NCBI GenBank assembly: GCA_015179025.1
Contig: WHUX01000096.1
Location: 124,001 to 188,000, forward strand
Length of the DNA stretch: 64,000 nucleotides
From: Terfezia claveryi
Lineage: Eukaryota; Ascomycota; Pezizomycetes; Pezizales; Pezizaceae
Direction of reading: 5' to 3'
Each line of letters opens with the position of its first letter. The stretch's first letter is position 1. Made by a program: the position numbers and the translations under genes. Positions 63,543 to 64,000 of this stretch are shown one piece after another. The notes beneath the pieces are model-generated. The model was not told the origin of the DNA, did no database searches, and worked only from the letters and a program-made list of their open reading frames with translations.

Positions 63543-63845
63543 TTTATTGTTTTCTTTTGTATTTGCCAGTTAAATACAATTGTTGTTGCCCTCTTATATT
63601 GCTTTGCTACTATGTAGGCTTTATTGGTTGCTATTTGTTGAAATAGGCTTACTTTTGCTATTTGGAGGATAGTCTTACTGCTGACTGTTAGACTTTGGTG
63701 CTATTATGCTTGATGCTGTAGGCTTATACTAGCTCTAGTTTCTACTCTTGATGGTAGAAACTTTGTTAATTAGGTAAGGTTGATCAGGCTTTCCTAGTTA
63801 GGTAAGAATCAAGTTCTTAGGTTAAAAAAATATAATGTATAGATA
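63543..63845. other. T-rich non-coding stretch
   Basis: Repeated TTAGGTAAGRTTGA/TAGGTAAGAATC occurs at 63772-63812. No gene is seen. Confidence 0.4.
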
Positions 63846-64000
63846 CATCAGCAAGAAAAAAGTGGCATCGGGACGCCAGGTGGTGTCTCCAGGAGACAGG
63901 GTTGTCTCTGGTGTCTTTTGTGTCTTTTATGTCTCCTAGGTGTCTCCTGAGTGTCTCCCATGTGTCTCTCAGTGTCTCTCAGTGTCTCCTAGAGACACTG
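63846..64000. mobile_element. CATCAG-ended MITE, cut by window end
   Basis: CATCAGCAAGAAAAAAGTGG followed by palindromic GTCTCCAGGAGAC and TGTCTCC iterations is nearly identical to 35846-36010. The right end lies outside the window. Confidence 0.65.

Noticed and set aside
35846..64000. CATCAG repeats at 35846 and 63846 as LTRs of the gypsy elements
   Set aside because: They have inverted-repeat ends rather than TG...CA, one complete copy is only 248 bp, and the copies bordering element 3 are in opposite orientation.

Overview
The window looks like a repeat-saturated nuclear region of a filamentous fungus (Dikarya; ascomycete or basidiomycete cannot be decided from the sequence alone). The evidence is short introns of about 49-70 nt with CTAAC/CTAAT/CTGAT-like branch sites, an intron-containing elongator tRNA-Met, and a fungal set of transposons: pogo/Fot1-like DNA elements, Tad1-like LINEs, chromovirus-type Ty3/gypsy elements and a KDZ/Plavaka-type transposase. 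Almost every transposon gene is broken, mostly by nonsense codons that C-to-T or G-to-A transitions explain (CGA to TGA, CAA/CAG to TAA/TAG, TGG to TAG/TGA). This resembles repeat-induced point mutation and/or deamination of methylated CpG.

Layout. 1-1.7 kb: partial pogo-like transposon. 1.7-5.1 kb: LINE remnants around the first copy (A) of a small unknown gene family and a palindrome-ended MITE. 5.1-9.6 kb: integrase fragment, a 1-kb inverted-repeat element, a decayed pogo relic and a LINE tail. 9.6-14.3 kb: AT-rich low-complexity DNA into which a complete 2.27-kb pogo-like copy with TA target duplication has inserted. 14.3-21.6 kb: copies B and C of the unknown family in tandem with LINE debris; copy C's 5' flank is split by a 3.7-kb insert holding two head-to-head LINE derivatives that keep ORF1 and the 3' UTR but lack ORF2. 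21.6-28.4 kb: candidate SINE, MITE, tRNA-Met, and copy D on the minus strand between two direct repeats, then a LINE end. 28.4-28.9 kb: a spliced, apparently intact hydrophobin-like secreted protein gene. 29-35 kb: MITEs, LINE 3' ends and AT-rich relics. 35.1-38.8 kb: dead chromovirus. 40-46 kb: an unknown broken gene and a dead KDZ/Plavaka transposase. 46.5-55.1 kb: a multi-exon DUF6532-like gene whose last exon is interrupted by a complete 6.6-kb chromovirus with 617-bp LTRs and CAAGG target duplication. 56-64 kb: a third dead Ty3/gypsy element with an unusual opposite-strand reading frame at its 5' side, and a recurring MITE at the window end.

The most unusual content is the four-copy gene family encoding about 150-aa proteins that start with MSKPRGCK or MSKPKGCK. 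Each has a Cys/His cluster, an acidic run and a conserved Pro/Ser/basic tail. All four reading frames are intact, with length changes only in multiples of three, although nearly all sequence around them is mutated. The family moves with about 1.2-1.6 kb of its own flanks, including a TATA box. Together with the spliced hydrophobin-like gene and the DUF6532-like gene, these are the only protein genes here that look functional.
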